From: Micractinium sp. NFX-FRZ
Lineage: Eukaryota > Chlorophyta > Trebouxiophyceae > Chlorellales > Chlorellaceae
DNA length: 64,000 bases
NCBI GenBank assembly: GCA_029339195.1
Contig: JAPTJF010000365.1
Coordinates: 1-64,000, forward strand
Reading direction: 5' to 3'
Shown here in pieces: positions 40,501 through 51,565 of the stretch. The notes under the pieces are model-generated. The model was not told the DNA's origin. It saw only the letters and a program-made list of their open reading frames with translations, and did not search any database. Made by a program: the position numbers and the translations under genes. How positions within the stretch are numbered: position 1 is the stretch's first letter; each line of letters starts with the position of its first letter.

Positions 40501-42056
40501 AGGCAGGGGGCAGCAGCGCACAGTAGAGGCGTCAGTCACGAGCCCAGGCTGCACATGAAGGGGCTGCTGCTGTCACACCCTGCGCCCGCTGCCACGCCAC
40601 GCGCATGATGTGCATGGCAGCCGTCCTACCTGTCCCACACTAGCTAACACCTGCCCCCACCCGCCCCCGCCTCCTCACTTGGGTCGTAGTAAGCTGTGGA
40701 CATGTAGCCCCCCATGCGGATGTCGACCTCGATGGACCCGTCCAAACGGAAGCGGTAGGATTGGATGTAATCATAGTTGCCAGGAGTTGTCACCATTCTG
40801 ACCTGCAGGCATCAGGGGGGGATGTATGGGTGGGTGGAGAATGCGCAGCGGCAAGCGGCACACACAAGGGGCGCCGGCGTTGGCAGCGCAGCTCAACACA
40901 GCGTGCAGCCCAGCACAGCATGCACGGTGCTGTTACATGTTGGGGAGCGGCATGCAGCAAGGCGTCAAGGAGAAAGGAAAGTAAGGGGTGCAGCCAGGCG
41001 TGGCTGCTGGCCCGGGGCAGTCGGTGGCGCCGCAGACCGCCACACCTGTTGACGTCAACCAAGCAGACACCCACCCTCACAGCCCTTGAGGCACATCACA
41101 CGTCAGCTGCGCAGCATACAGCACAGCACGGCGCAGGGCAGCTCAGCACGAGCAGCACAGCGCAGCGCAGCGGGGGAGACCAGCGGGCACCCACCACAAA
41201 GTCGGTGGAGCGGATGCCCGTGTTGAATGGCTCCTCTGGTGAGCCGTGGGTGTGGCGCCAGTCGGAGGTGGCCAGGTCGTCCTCGAAGAAGCACACGCCG
41301 CTGCAAGGCCGCACAACAGCAGTTGTGAGGGGGTGTGAGAGCAGAGTGTGCCAGACGGGGAGCGGTTGCAGGGCAGTCGGCGATGGCCAGGCGTCTTAGC
41401 CAAGCACACATCGCTGGGCATGCGCTGGGCGGTGAGACACTTGTTTGCTTTGCGTGCGGATTTGTTCCGCCGCAGTGTATGTTCAATGGTAGGGGACGCT
41501 GTGGCGGGCGCCGCGAGCAGGCGCAGGAGTGACACGCCAGCGGCGCCGCGCCCACGGGGCGCGCCCACACGCCTTTCTGAACCAGCACAAAGGGGTGGCC
41601 ACTGCCACTGCAGCCCCCCTGCTCACCGCGGGATGTGGGCCACGGTCCCGCCATAATCCATGTAAGAGATGCCCATGTAGGCGGCACCCTCGGGGCAGTC
41701 CACGCCCTCACTGCAGGGGGGGAGGGGGCGGGGGGAGACCAGGAGGCACAGGGTGAGGGAGAGGGCTACGTGTGGGCTCTGCCGCCGTCGTGGCGCCGTC
41801 TCGCTTGCTGCGTACGTAGGCATGTGTGGCTCATCCCACGCGCCAGGGCAGTGTATTTGCTGGTAGCGCATGCGCTGGCGCCACGGCCCGCTGGGTGGCA
41901 CGCAAACCCCACCACCAAGGCCAGGGTGCCCGCTCGCTCCGCCCGCCAGCAGTAGCAGCAAGCCTGGGGTGCCCCAACTCCCGGTTTCGTGGACGTCCCC
42001 ACTTCAGCAATGGCGAAAGGCTGCGCCAGCAAGCAAGGAAGCAAGGAAGCAAGCAC

Positions 42057-42091
<35 letters not shown>

Positions 42092-42144
42092 CGCAAGCAA
42101 GCAAGGAAGCAAGCAAGGAAGCAAGCAAGCAAGCAAGCACGCAC

Positions 42145-42221
<77 letters not shown>

Positions 42222-45200
42222 GAAGCAAGCAAGCAAGCAAGAAGCCCACCGCAGGTTGTAGCTCTCCGAGCCGATGCCGTAGATGGAGTCAAAGTAGATG
42301 ACCTGGCCAGGGGTGGAGTAGCCTGCGGGGGCGCGGGGGCGCGGTTGAGGAAGTGGAGGAGCAGCATGGGTAAGCGTGGCTTCATCGGAGCGGGTGGGTG
42401 GGCGTGCTGGGGCGAGGCAGGGCAGGGTGTGCGCTCAACGCTGAGGGCCCCAACGCTCTCCCCGCCCAGGTCTGCACCAACGCAGGGCAGCTTGCCGGCC
42501 TATCGCTCACCGCTGCAAAAGTGGACGCCAATGCAGCCCGCCCACCGGCGCTCCAGCGCCAGCCGTGCACAGACCCCCTGCCAGCCACCTCCCTACCAGT
42601 GACCCACCCCACTAGTCATCACAGAGCGCAGCCGGGCGGCCACGCACCGGCATAATTGGCATACAGTTCTTCTAGTGCCAGCTCGTACACGATGCGCTTG
42701 GCCATGAAGGAGATGTCGAAAAACTGGAAGCCGGTGTACGGATCTACAGTCACATGCCCCTTCCACCCCATCCAGCTGCGGGGCGGGGATGGCAGTGCAC
42801 AGGGGTATCGCGATGAGTGCACGCGGCAGGCGGGCAAGGGAGGGGGAGGCATGGTGCAGGCGGGGCTGGCTCTTGGGATTGGGAGGTGGTGGGCGACTGC
42901 AGGGCTGCCGTGGCTCTGCCCGCCTGCCATGCCAACCTACGCCAAGCCAAGCCAAGCCAACCCAGCCAGCGCCCCTCACTGGGGCCCCCATCCCGACACA
43001 CATGTTTATATTTTTACACACCTGAAGGAGCGCCCCGTCTCAGACTTGGTGTCTGCCAGTGCAAAGCGGTGGCCCTCTGGGAAGATGGTGCGGGGCCCCG
43101 CCTTCTTGCCAGACTCCTTCACGCGGGGCCCGCTCACACGGTCGGTGCGCGCCCACTGCAGGCGGGGTGGAGGCGGGGGGAGGGGTGGCAGGCAGGGGCG
43201 GGCGTGTGCATTCTGCCTTGGAGGCAAGGGGGTGGGGAGGGACCACGCAGGGCAGGTGCAGGCTCCTACTGCCCTGCAACATAAGTTGCGCACTCAGCCA
43301 ACCCAGGAGCCGCCGGCGCACCGAGCCGTCGTAGCCCTTCTTGCCCCTGCAGAGAGCCAGGACAGGGGGCAGGGACGCCTGTTTGTGGCAGCAGGGAGCT
43401 CGCCCAACTGGGCAAGTGCCCACTGCCAGTGTGCACTGTTTCAGTTGGTTTGCAAACTGCCGCATGCACCTGTGCCTGTTGGTGTGCTGCTTGCACATGT
43501 GCCTGGGCGCAGCAGCGCTGCTGTGGGCCAGCGAACGAGCTGGCGAGCAGGCGTACGGCAGTGGGCCGGCGGCCGTTGCGCTGGCAGGAAACAGGTGCAG
43601 GGAGGGCCACGCACCAGTCAGAATCGCAGATCTTCAGTTTGCCGGATTTGTAGGCGGTTAGGAAGGCCTGGGCGGTAGGGAAGGTGCCCCTGCAGGCAGG
43701 CAAGCGCGAGGGAAGGCTGTGTGGGTGGCGCCACAACGCATGGCTGGAGTGGAAGGCACGTTGCCTGCCGGTTGCTAGTGCGCGCTGCACATGTGAAGCA
43801 GGTGCTGTACCCTGATGCTGCAGCCATCGTACTGCCCGCCTTGCCCGCTGGCTGCTGGGCCCGGGGGTTCCTCAGGGTGTGTGGTTGTGGTGCACGTGAA
43901 TCAAGGAGCGCCCTAGCTATGGGAACACAGCGCGCCAGACCCCACAGGCGTGCTCACTGGTTGCAGTAGATGAAGTCAAAGGTGAACCAGTCGTCCACGC
44001 TGGGCGCGCTGTGGTCGAGGCGCATGAAGAGAGGGAGCGGATGCTGGTTGAATTCATTTCCAGAGTCCTTGCCCCGCGGCTTGAACCAAAACTGGATGTT
44101 GCTGATGCTGCAGCGCAGTCGGGGAGACAAAGGGGCACACGGCGGGGTGAGGGCAGCAGCGGTGAGGTTGCACCACCACACACAGTGTGCCGTGCACAGC
44201 GTGCTGTGCTCCCTGCTTAGTACAGCTGCAGCATGCCCACCAGCCTGCGTATCCATCCATCTCGCCCACCAGCAACGGTGAGCCTTGCACACCCTTGCCA
44301 GCTGAAGCTCTCCCCCTGAGATGCAGACCAGCCCGTCACATCCCCGCCTACTTACTCAAGGCCCTCCCTCCCTCCCTCCCTCCCTCCTCCCTCCTTGAAG
44401 CTGCCCCGCCGCACCGCTCCCTGCTCACCGCGTCTTGCCGGTCTCGAGCAGGGACGCCTGTGACCACCAGGTGTACCAGTCGTACCCACACTCTTCGGCG
44501 GGGCCATAGCACTTGTCGGAGCCTGGAGGAGAGGAGAGGCAGGGTGTGGCGGCAAGGGAGGTGGGAGGACGGCGCAGGGCGGAGCGTGGCAGCCGGCATC
44601 TGCCATGCACACACCAGTGCACCGCTCAGCATTGCGCAAGCAGGCGTGCCTCGGCAGCATCCCTACACACCTGCCCATCCACCCGAGGAAAACTTCCACA
44701 TTCAGGCCCGCATCCATTCCCGGGCCCCAGCACGTGCTCAAGAGCGGTAAGCACCGTGACGGACAAACTGCTGAGCACAGCTCCACCGCACCCACCGGTC
44801 ATGTTGTAGAACACTTCCTTGAGCAGGTCGGTGGCCTCGCCAATGGGGCCATCCATCCTGCACGGCACAGCAGGGAGCACAGCGGGGAGCGCAGCGGGCA
44901 CAGCAGGCAGAGAAGGTGAGCGGGTAGGCCACGCGTGACACGATAGATTGCACCTGTGCACAGGACCGCAACTGCGTGCTGCGATACGGCCCAACCACTA
45001 GCCCCCTGCCCCCAGCCCACAGCGTGGGCCCCCCCACGCCTCTCTCGCTCCCAGCTTGCCAACTGGCCGACATCTGCCTCACCAGCCATACTCGGGGCCG
45101 TCCTCTGGCTTCTTGATGTACGGCACCTGCCCAGGCTTGAACAGCTCGGTTGCCGTGGCACTAGAGCGCAGCGGCAGGGGGCCAACCTGCGCGGGGGGGC

Positions 45201-47334
45201 AGGCAGGCAGGCAGGGTGTGCTGTGAGACGGGCAGGCAGGCAGGCAGGGTGTGCTGTGAGACGGGCAGGCAGGCAGGCAGGCAGGCTGGCAGCGTGTGCG
45301 CCCATGCAGGGCAGCTGGCAGGCCATGGCCAGAGGTGGGGCCATGGGTAGGGTCGGCGGCGGGGCGGGCAGGAAGGCCGGGTGCGCATAGGGTCTGTTGG
45401 TGCAGTCTAGATGGGCACACGCCCACTTGACAGCCACCGACTGGGCCTTTTGGGGGCCCTGCACTGCTCGTGCTGCTGCACACGCTGCTGCACCACGCAG
45501 TGACGTGCGGGCCATCTCTTCAGATGAGGTTATGCTCGGTCCTGCCCTTTGCACAGGATGCTGCCCTGCCCTCAGTGCCCATCATCATGCCTCCCCTCAC
45601 CTTGTACTCCATCACGTCCCTCGGGGAGGCGGCGCCACGCACCACAATCACCTTGGCAAACCTGGGCGTCACGGGTGGGGTGGGGTGGGTTTTTGAAAAA
45701 GTGGGGCAAAGCGCTGAGGGGCGGCGGGCCGTCGGCACAGGCGCGCGCTGCCTCTCCGGAGACACGGTAAGCAGGTGCCCAGCGCGGGCACTGCGCTTGC
45801 ACGCAGCTGCGGAAGGCCCTGCAACCACTGGCATGCCCGCTGCCCGCTGGTGCGCTTGGGGCACCCACCGCTTGGGCTTGGGCCCCTTGCCGTCCAAATA
45901 TGCCAGGGCGTCCTTCTTGGGGGGTGTAAGAAGGATGACGCGGTAGATGTAGTTGTCAGATGTGGTGACTGTCACATTGTCTTTCTTCTGCGCTCAAACA
46001 TAAGGTTGGGGAAGGAGGGGGAGGCGCGGCGAGTGAGGGGCAAGGGGAAGGGACGGGGGCGTGGCGCCATGCGCCAGACGTTGTCGGGACCAAAGGTACA
46101 GCAGGCCTGGGGCGCATGCGTGCTTCTTGGGGATGCATGCCGACTGTTGCATGTTGGCCGCTCCGCAGAATGAGCTGTCCCTCCACTACCTGTGCCGTTA
46201 CACCAATGCCGCTGTGCTGCAGCCCAGCCGCGCCCTATCATGAGTGACTTCACCTGGACGATTCCCACTTTGGCGCTCTTGGGGATGTCCCCCGGGAACT
46301 TGAGGCCAGGGTACTTCTTCAGCTGCAGCACAGCAGAAAGTGCAGATGTATGGATGGCAGGGCAAGTGAGGCGGGGTGGGCGTGAGTGGGTGCCGGTGCA
46401 CGGGTTGGGGCGCAGCAGGGTGCAGCTTGCAAGGCAAGCCAGCAAGGGCATGGGGCCATGGGGCATGATGGGGGAGGGGCGCAGGCGAGCTGTTGGGCAG
46501 GAGGCCAGGGAGGGGTGTGGCGCAGCACATGGGGCGGCCAGGGTGGCGCAGCTGCGGCGGGCTGGGCGGCAGCTCGCGTCTCGCTGGCGCGCAGCGCTGC
46601 CAGAGGCACCCGCGGGCATTGAGACAGCAGCCTGTCCCTACCCACCATCCAGGCGGTCACGCTGAAGATCTCTCCCACTGACAGCTCATTGAAGATGCTG
46701 GCCTTGGTGGCCTTGGAGGAGCTGCCCGCAAGCTTGGTGCTGCGGGCGCAGCACAAGGGGTGGCGGGTAGCACACAGAGCGGGCCAGGGTTGTGTACGAC
46801 GGCGGCGGGGCGCGGGGGCAGCAGCGGGGGCAGGCAGCCGGGGAGGGCAGAACCACCTGCAATCGCCCCGTGCACAGCACTCGTGGCTTGAAGCTTGCAT
46901 TGGACTGCTTCGGATTCCTCCAGGCAGCGTAAGTAGCAGCAAGGGCGGCTCCCAATTGGGAGTTAGGCCTGGCGCGAGGGGTTTGGCCGCCGGCTTTGCG
47001 CCCTCCCGGCGCCGGCTGCCTGGCAGCTGGGTGGCCTCACCTGCAGGTTGATCCGGAAGCCTGCAGGCTCCTGGAATGCAGCCTTCCAGGACTTGCGGAG
47101 GCGCAGGCTGCGCGTGAGGGAGGGGGGAAGGGGAGGAGGGGAGGGGGGAGGGGTGTTGGAGCTTTTGAGGTGCCCTAGCTGGCTAGGGCTTTGCTGGAGT
47201 GCCGCCCGGAGCGGGCCGAGGGGGCACGAACGCGCGCCTGCTGCTGCAATTCGCATCAATGTTGATCAGCTCTCACCCGCTGCTAGCGCCACAAGGAGCG
47301 CAAAGAGCGCTGCCGCTGGACGCGTCCCCATCAT
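37531..47334 (-). CDS. Secreted copper amine oxidase (TPQ/topaquinone type)
   Basis: Oxidises primary amines to aldehydes with release of NH3 and H2O2. Twenty-eight exons (minus): 47277-47334, 47041-47107, 46646-46739, 46254-46322, 45869-45987, 45601-45661, 45083-45186, 44796-44857, 44429-44522, 43958-44107, 43615-43689, 43322-43346, 43022-43155, 42648-42775, 42250-42322, 41627-41710, 41195-41300, 40679-40802, 40389-40480, 40146-40199, 39849-39965, 39469-39502, 39223-39294, 38918-38966, 38556-38622, 38194-38280, 37800-37881, 37531-37625; 791 residues. The N-terminus MMGTRPAAALFALLVALAAA is a signal peptide. The cofactor Tyr is in TTPGNYDY (about 511), the base Asp in IYFDSIYGIG (about 425), copper ligands in VIHDHIG (566, 568) and QHVPRSEDVP (734). 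Spacings of 86 (Asp-Tyr) and 166 (second to third His) match my memory of the Hansenula enzyme. All catalytic residues are present. Substrate is unknown. Confidence 0.94.
39737..39775 (-). repeat. Junction echo of amine oxidase exon 21 donor
   Basis: TTGTATTCGAATGAGAAGCC and GGCCCCCTTCTG copy the exon 21 end (TTGTAGTCGAATGAGAAGCC, GGCCTCCTTCTG) at offset 109 bp within intron 21. Confidence 0.88.
42029..42241. repeat. (AAGC)n microsatellite, about 210 bp
   Basis: Nearly pure AAGC with occasional GGAAGC and ACGC variants, in amine oxidase intron 15. It abuts the exon 15 donor, ending about 8 bases from it. Confidence 0.97.
45190..45290. repeat. GGCA-rich two-copy repeat
   Basis: (GGCA)n then GGGTGTGCTGTGAGACG occurs twice, period about 47 bp, followed by another GGCA run, in amine oxidase intron 6. 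Confidence 0.88.
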
Positions 47335-48774
47335 GCGGTCGACCACTGCAAATAAAGGGCGGCCCCGCTATTCCGGCTGCCTCTTTGGCCGCAAGATGGC
47401 CTCAATCACGAGGGAGAACCGGTGATATGTCTGAACACGAGTTATGTAACCTGGCCACCATCCGCTGTGCACGCTGCGGCAGCATGGCGGGGCATGCCAG
47501 GGCAGCCAGAGCAGGCCAGCATAGCATGCCCTGCAACGGCGATGCCACGTTAGTGGAACGTTTCAACTGCCTCAGAAAGAGGGTTGCGAAGATGAATCTG
47601 CGGCAATCAAGCACCATTAGCAGGCTCGACCGGGCCAGCGGCGTGCCAGCTTGCACTGCACCTCCTGCAGGCCCTGCATGCCACAGCACGGCTGGGTGGC
47701 CTTGTGCCTCCATACTGGCTAACGGTCCACAGCAATGAAACTCAAGATATTGGCAGAAGTCTTGCACATCCATTTTGGGGCCAGCCAACCAGCGCTGCTG
47801 CTAATCCGCCAGTGTCCATTGGCCTCCTGGCATCGGCGCCGCCACTGGGCGCTGCCTGGCAGACAGCCCTACTGCACCAGCCCCATTTCCTACTCGAGGC
47901 GTGCGCTGCACGTTCACGTGGGGCCGAAGGGTATTTCACACGCACAGATCGAAAATGTTCTTCTTTCACTGATTTGCACATTCATCAGGTTCTGCTCAAC
48001 CTGCTGAAAACAGCACTAGTGCTGGTTTGCACAAGCGCACGTGTGAGGCGGCAGTACTGCCGCCTCACACGTGCGCTTGCAGACAGGCGGGCAGGCTACG
48101 GGCCTGCTCCCTGCTGCGCAGCCATTGGTGCAACATGAGAACCAACACTGCTGCCACCGTCACATGTGGAGGAGCAAACAACTGCGCACTAGTAATGGAA
48201 GAGCCCGTCCAGGTAGCTGTTCTTGACTTTGAAAAGGCCACAGCAGTGAGCTCCAACCTGGTGTGATCATTACTTGCCCAGCATCACATCCATTGTGCAC
48301 TGCTTGAGAGGGGCTTGGTGCAAGCACAGGGAAGCTTGGCAGTGCCGCCAGCGGCAGAGCCTCCAGCCGGGGACCAGTCGCTACCTGCTGCCCTGTGCAG
48401 GGCTGCAGCTACCTATGTCCCTGACCATGGCGCACTGCCTCCGCTTCTGCCCCCGCTGCGGAAGGCGCCGGAGCCCGCATCCCCTCAGGCACTCCCAGCC
48501 GCCGGCGGGGAAGCCCTGCAGGCACACCACGGGCTGCAGCACCAGGAGCGATCCCCAGGTGGCCTCCCTGGCCCAGCTCAGGGCCATGTCCAGCAGGGTG
48601 GACCAGCGGCTGGCAGCCCACTTGGTTCGATGAGCAGCCTAGTAGGATAGAACCTGGCTGTGCATTCAACTGGGCAAAGTCGCTCATCAGCTTGCTCTCC
48701 CCCGCTCTTGCCCCCGCTCTTCCCCCGCTTCCTTCTGTCCTCGAGCGCTGCATGCGCGTGGTAGAGGCAGCTAT
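47335..48774. other. Intergenic with large palindrome, no supported gene
   Basis: About 1.4 kb upstream of the amine oxidase and downstream of the 48801 gene. Short open frames are present, but none shows a domain or a consistent exon chain. It should include the amine oxidase promoter. It holds the perfect palindrome at 48032-48079. Confidence 0.5.
48032..48079. repeat. Perfect 48-bp palindrome
   Basis: Left arm CAAGCGCACGTGTGAGGCGG plus CAGT is followed with no spacer by its exact reverse complement ACTGCCGCCTCACACGTGCG plus CTTG. The 24-bp arms pair without a mismatch. Each arm holds a CACGTG core. Confidence 0.98.
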
Positions 48775-48779
48775 TTACA
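48775..48779 (-). terminator. Polyadenylation signal TGTAA (48801 gene)
   Basis: GTGTAAATAG on the minus strand, 21 bases beyond the stop codon at 48801. Confidence 0.7.
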
Positions 48780-48800
48780 CGACGTGAACCTCGCTGCAGC

Positions 48801-50032
48801 TCACGGGGCAGCACTTGAGGCCTCGTTGCGGGCATACTCGGCCCAGGCGCGAATCTTGGCGCGCTCGGTCTGCATCATAACGGGCACTACCGGCAGCAGC
48901 GGCAGCACGTACATCACCGCCCACTGGTCCGCGCGTGCCGCCCACAGCCCCGGTGAGAAGACCATGGCCGCAGACTCCAGCAGCGTGAGCGCAAGCATGT
49001 ACCAGGTTGTGTACAGCAGCGTATGGAGCAGGCACGCCCTCTGCAGCACATACGCCTCTTCTGCAGACTCCCTGTCGGCTGGCGGCAGGAAGGCGTGCCT
49101 CATCTCCGCCTGCAGGGGCCGGGAAGGGGGGGCAGGGGCTGGTTGATGGCGCAGCAGGGGCTGGGACCGGGGGCGGGGCTGGGGCAGGGCGCATGCGGGG
49201 GGCCAGGACGCCCCCAGGGTCTTGAGTAAAGGCGCAGCAGGGGCTGGGACCGGGGGCAGGGCTGGGGCAGGGTGCATGCAGGGGCCGATGCCAGGGGACA
49301 ACCATTGCCTGGCCAGGCGGGGTCTCCCCAGTCCGCAGTTGGCAGCGGTTGCGATGCACATGGCTGGAGCACACCCACCTGCCACAGAGGCGTGCGGCGC
49401 ACGTCTGCCAGCCGCCAGGTCAGGGCGCCCAGAGCGACAAAGCTCACCCCCAGCAGCGCCAGCGTGGGCAGCGGCGCGGCTGTCACTGCCGTCCACAGCC
49501 GCCCCAGGGCGGGCAGGGGCATGGCTGGCAGCGCCAGCTGCAGCCACCCCGCCCGGGGCGCCGCTGCCTGCGGTGCCCGCTGCTCGCCTGCAAGCCCTGC
49601 GGCACCATCAGGCCCCGCCTGCACCGCCGGCTGCGCAGGCGGCGCGCCTTCTCCACTGCCCAGCGCCTGCCCGGGGCGCCCGGGGCGGCTGGTGTGGCCA
49701 GTGGGCCTGATGGCAGCAGCTGCCGGCCGGCGCCCGAGGCCCCACGCCCCGGCTGCACGGGACGCCGTGCCCGCCGTGCCTGCAGGGCGACGCCAGGAGG
49801 GCTTTTTTCATTGCATGAGCATGCCTGGCAAAGAAGGAGCAGCTGCCGAAGGCTGCTGTTGCTGCTGCGGGAAAGTCTCTTGCAGGCCCTGCCTGTGCCT
49901 TAAACGGTGGCACGGCATCAGCAGCGGCGGCAGCCGCCCCAGCCACCGACCAGCGAGCTCACCCGCCTTGCCATTGGCAGGGCTGACCAACCCAGGCTGC
50001 CGCAGGGATGGCGTCACGGCGCAGGCAAGCAT
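48801..50032 (-). CDS. Unknown membrane protein, possible plastid targeting
   Basis: Family not recognised. Exons (minus): 49963-50032, 49379-49779, 48801-49109; 259 residues. The N-terminus MLACAVTPSLRQPGLVSPAN, followed by Ala/Arg/Ser/Pro-rich sequence without acidic residues for about 50 positions (RAAGAWGLGRRPAAAAIRPT), looks like a chloroplast transit peptide. Hydrophobic segments: LPTLALLGVSFVALGALTW, TLLYTTWYMLALTLLESAAM, and AVMYVLPLLPVVPVMM. Between the first two lies a hydrophilic, Glu/Arg-containing loop (MRHAFLPPADRESAEEAYVL). The C-terminus is charged (ERAKIRAWAEYARNEASS). Start chosen as the first true ATG in frame. All phases agree, and a TGTAA signal lies just downstream. Confidence 0.72.
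49137..49290. repeat. Intronic repeat, GCGCAGCAGGGGCTGGGACC units
   Basis: GGCGCAGCAGGGGCTGGGAC and following CGGGGGC(A/G)GGGCTGGGGC occur twice, about 78 bp apart, in intron 2 of the 48801-50032 gene. Confidence 0.88.
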
Positions 50033-50646
50033 CGTGGCTGGTGACAACGCTGCACACAGGCGGTTGGGGGCAAGGGTTTAGCAATCCAAGGAATGGGGCA
50101 GGCAGGTGACGGTGCGCCGGCGGCGGCCCGGCTAAAGGTCCGCCACAGGAGCCCAGGCAGGCGCCTCCCCTGGCTCATGGCCCTCATCAATGGCGCCCCC
50201 TGCTTGGTCCAAGGCAGTGCAGGGGAGAGCAGGCGCAGGGCGCTATCGACGGGAAGCACCCTCGCCACCCGCTGCCTTCCTCGCACCTGTGCTCAGTGCT
50301 GGCTGCTTCAGAAGGCAGCCGAACGTTCCGCACAAGAGCGAAGATCCTTGTGAGGCAGGAGGAGCCCATATCTTCTTTCTGGCCCCGCCGCCCAGTGGCA
50401 TGGCACGCACAGCGTCGAGCCGCCCGTTCATGGGGCCATTACGGTGACTGTTGCTCTCCCACTTGCCATGCAATGTGAGGCAATATTGCTTACATATGTG
50501 AAGCCTGCATTCTCGCCTGCAAATGAAAGCCAGCCGGCCTGTGGTGCACCCCCAGTCGGGCGCTGCTCGCAGGGGCTGCCTTGACGGGAGACGGGAGCTT
50601 GGTTGCCAGGGGACCTCAACTGCAGGCATCCAGGAGCAAGAAGGAC

Positions 50647-51340
50647 ATGTGGCGCACCGCCGTTGCGCGGCCGAGTCCTGGGACCGCTGCAGCAGCCGTG
50701 CCACCGCCTCCGCGAGACCCACCGCTGCAGCCGGCGGTGCAGCCGGCAGGCGCACACACGCACGGGCAGCTGCCGCCAGGCCTGCCACCCCTGCTGGGTT
50801 GGGCCATTGCACTGTACTGCTTGATTCGCTCAATCCAGCACTTGTGCCGCGGCTCCATCATGGGCGGCATTGCTCTCCTGGGGGGGGGGGCGTTCCTGGC
50901 CGGCTTAAGTTCCCGGCCCCAAGTGTGCAGGTGGGTGCGAGATTTGGGGAGCGCAAGGGGCCGGCTCCTGCTGCCACTGGCTGCCATCATGCCTTCCTGT
51001 GCCCCACGTGCTGTGCCTGCCTGCCTGCCTGCCCACAGCACCGCCCGGGCACCCAGCCGCCGGCTCTCCCATGTTGCCAATCCTGAGCTCCCTGCCTTCC
51101 TCCGCAGCACACATGCCTCCCTCCTTCTGTCCACTCCTGCGCCGCCCTCCTGTGCAGGTGACGTTGGCGCCTGGGTCCCGCAAGCGCTGTGCCTCACTGC
51201 ATGCGAGCCGTGGGCACGACGCTTCACAAAGCCTCTGCTCCCGCCTGCGTGGCGCCAGCAAGGCAATGCAAGGGCGCCCCCCACCGCCTCGCTTTCTCAA
51301 CTCCGGCACGTCGTTTGCTTGCATGTTCCTTTCACGGTGA
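50647..51340 (+). CDS. Candidate small membrane protein (weak)
   Basis: The exon from ATG 50647 encodes MWRTAVARPSPGTAAAAVPP, a Pro-rich linker, then LLGWAIALYCLIRSIQHLCR and GSIMGGIALLGGGAFLAGLS, two hydrophobic Gly-rich segments faintly reminiscent of the TMEM14 fold. A donor at about 50922 (CCCCAA/gtgtgc) joins in phase to an acceptor at about 51157 (TGTGCAG/GTGACG), with a stop at 51340 and an ending (RFLNSGTSF) that could match the TMEM14 C-terminus. The middle is not convincing. It is divergent from the 48801-50032 gene. Confidence 0.32.
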
Positions 51341-51565
51341 TGCAGACAAGGCAAACGCTGGGGAGCCCTGAAATGATGGGCCCCACCCCGGGGTGCGGGA
51401 CGCAGGGGGAGGGGGTGGGATGGGAGAAGTGGGGAGACGAGTGGGCACTGAGCACTGAGGAATGAAGGGACGGGTTTCTGAAAGAAGGAGAACGAGCACA
51501 CACAAGCTTGGCAGCGGCTCACTGCCCCTCTAGTGTTCCATGCCAACCAACAGCACGTGCGCAGT

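Noticed and set aside
42029..42241. Long Lys/Gln/Ala/Ser or Leu/Cys-type repeat frames across the AAGC tract
   Set aside because: All frames of an AAGC tetramer repeat stay open trivially. The tract lies inside an intron fixed by exon phases on both sides.
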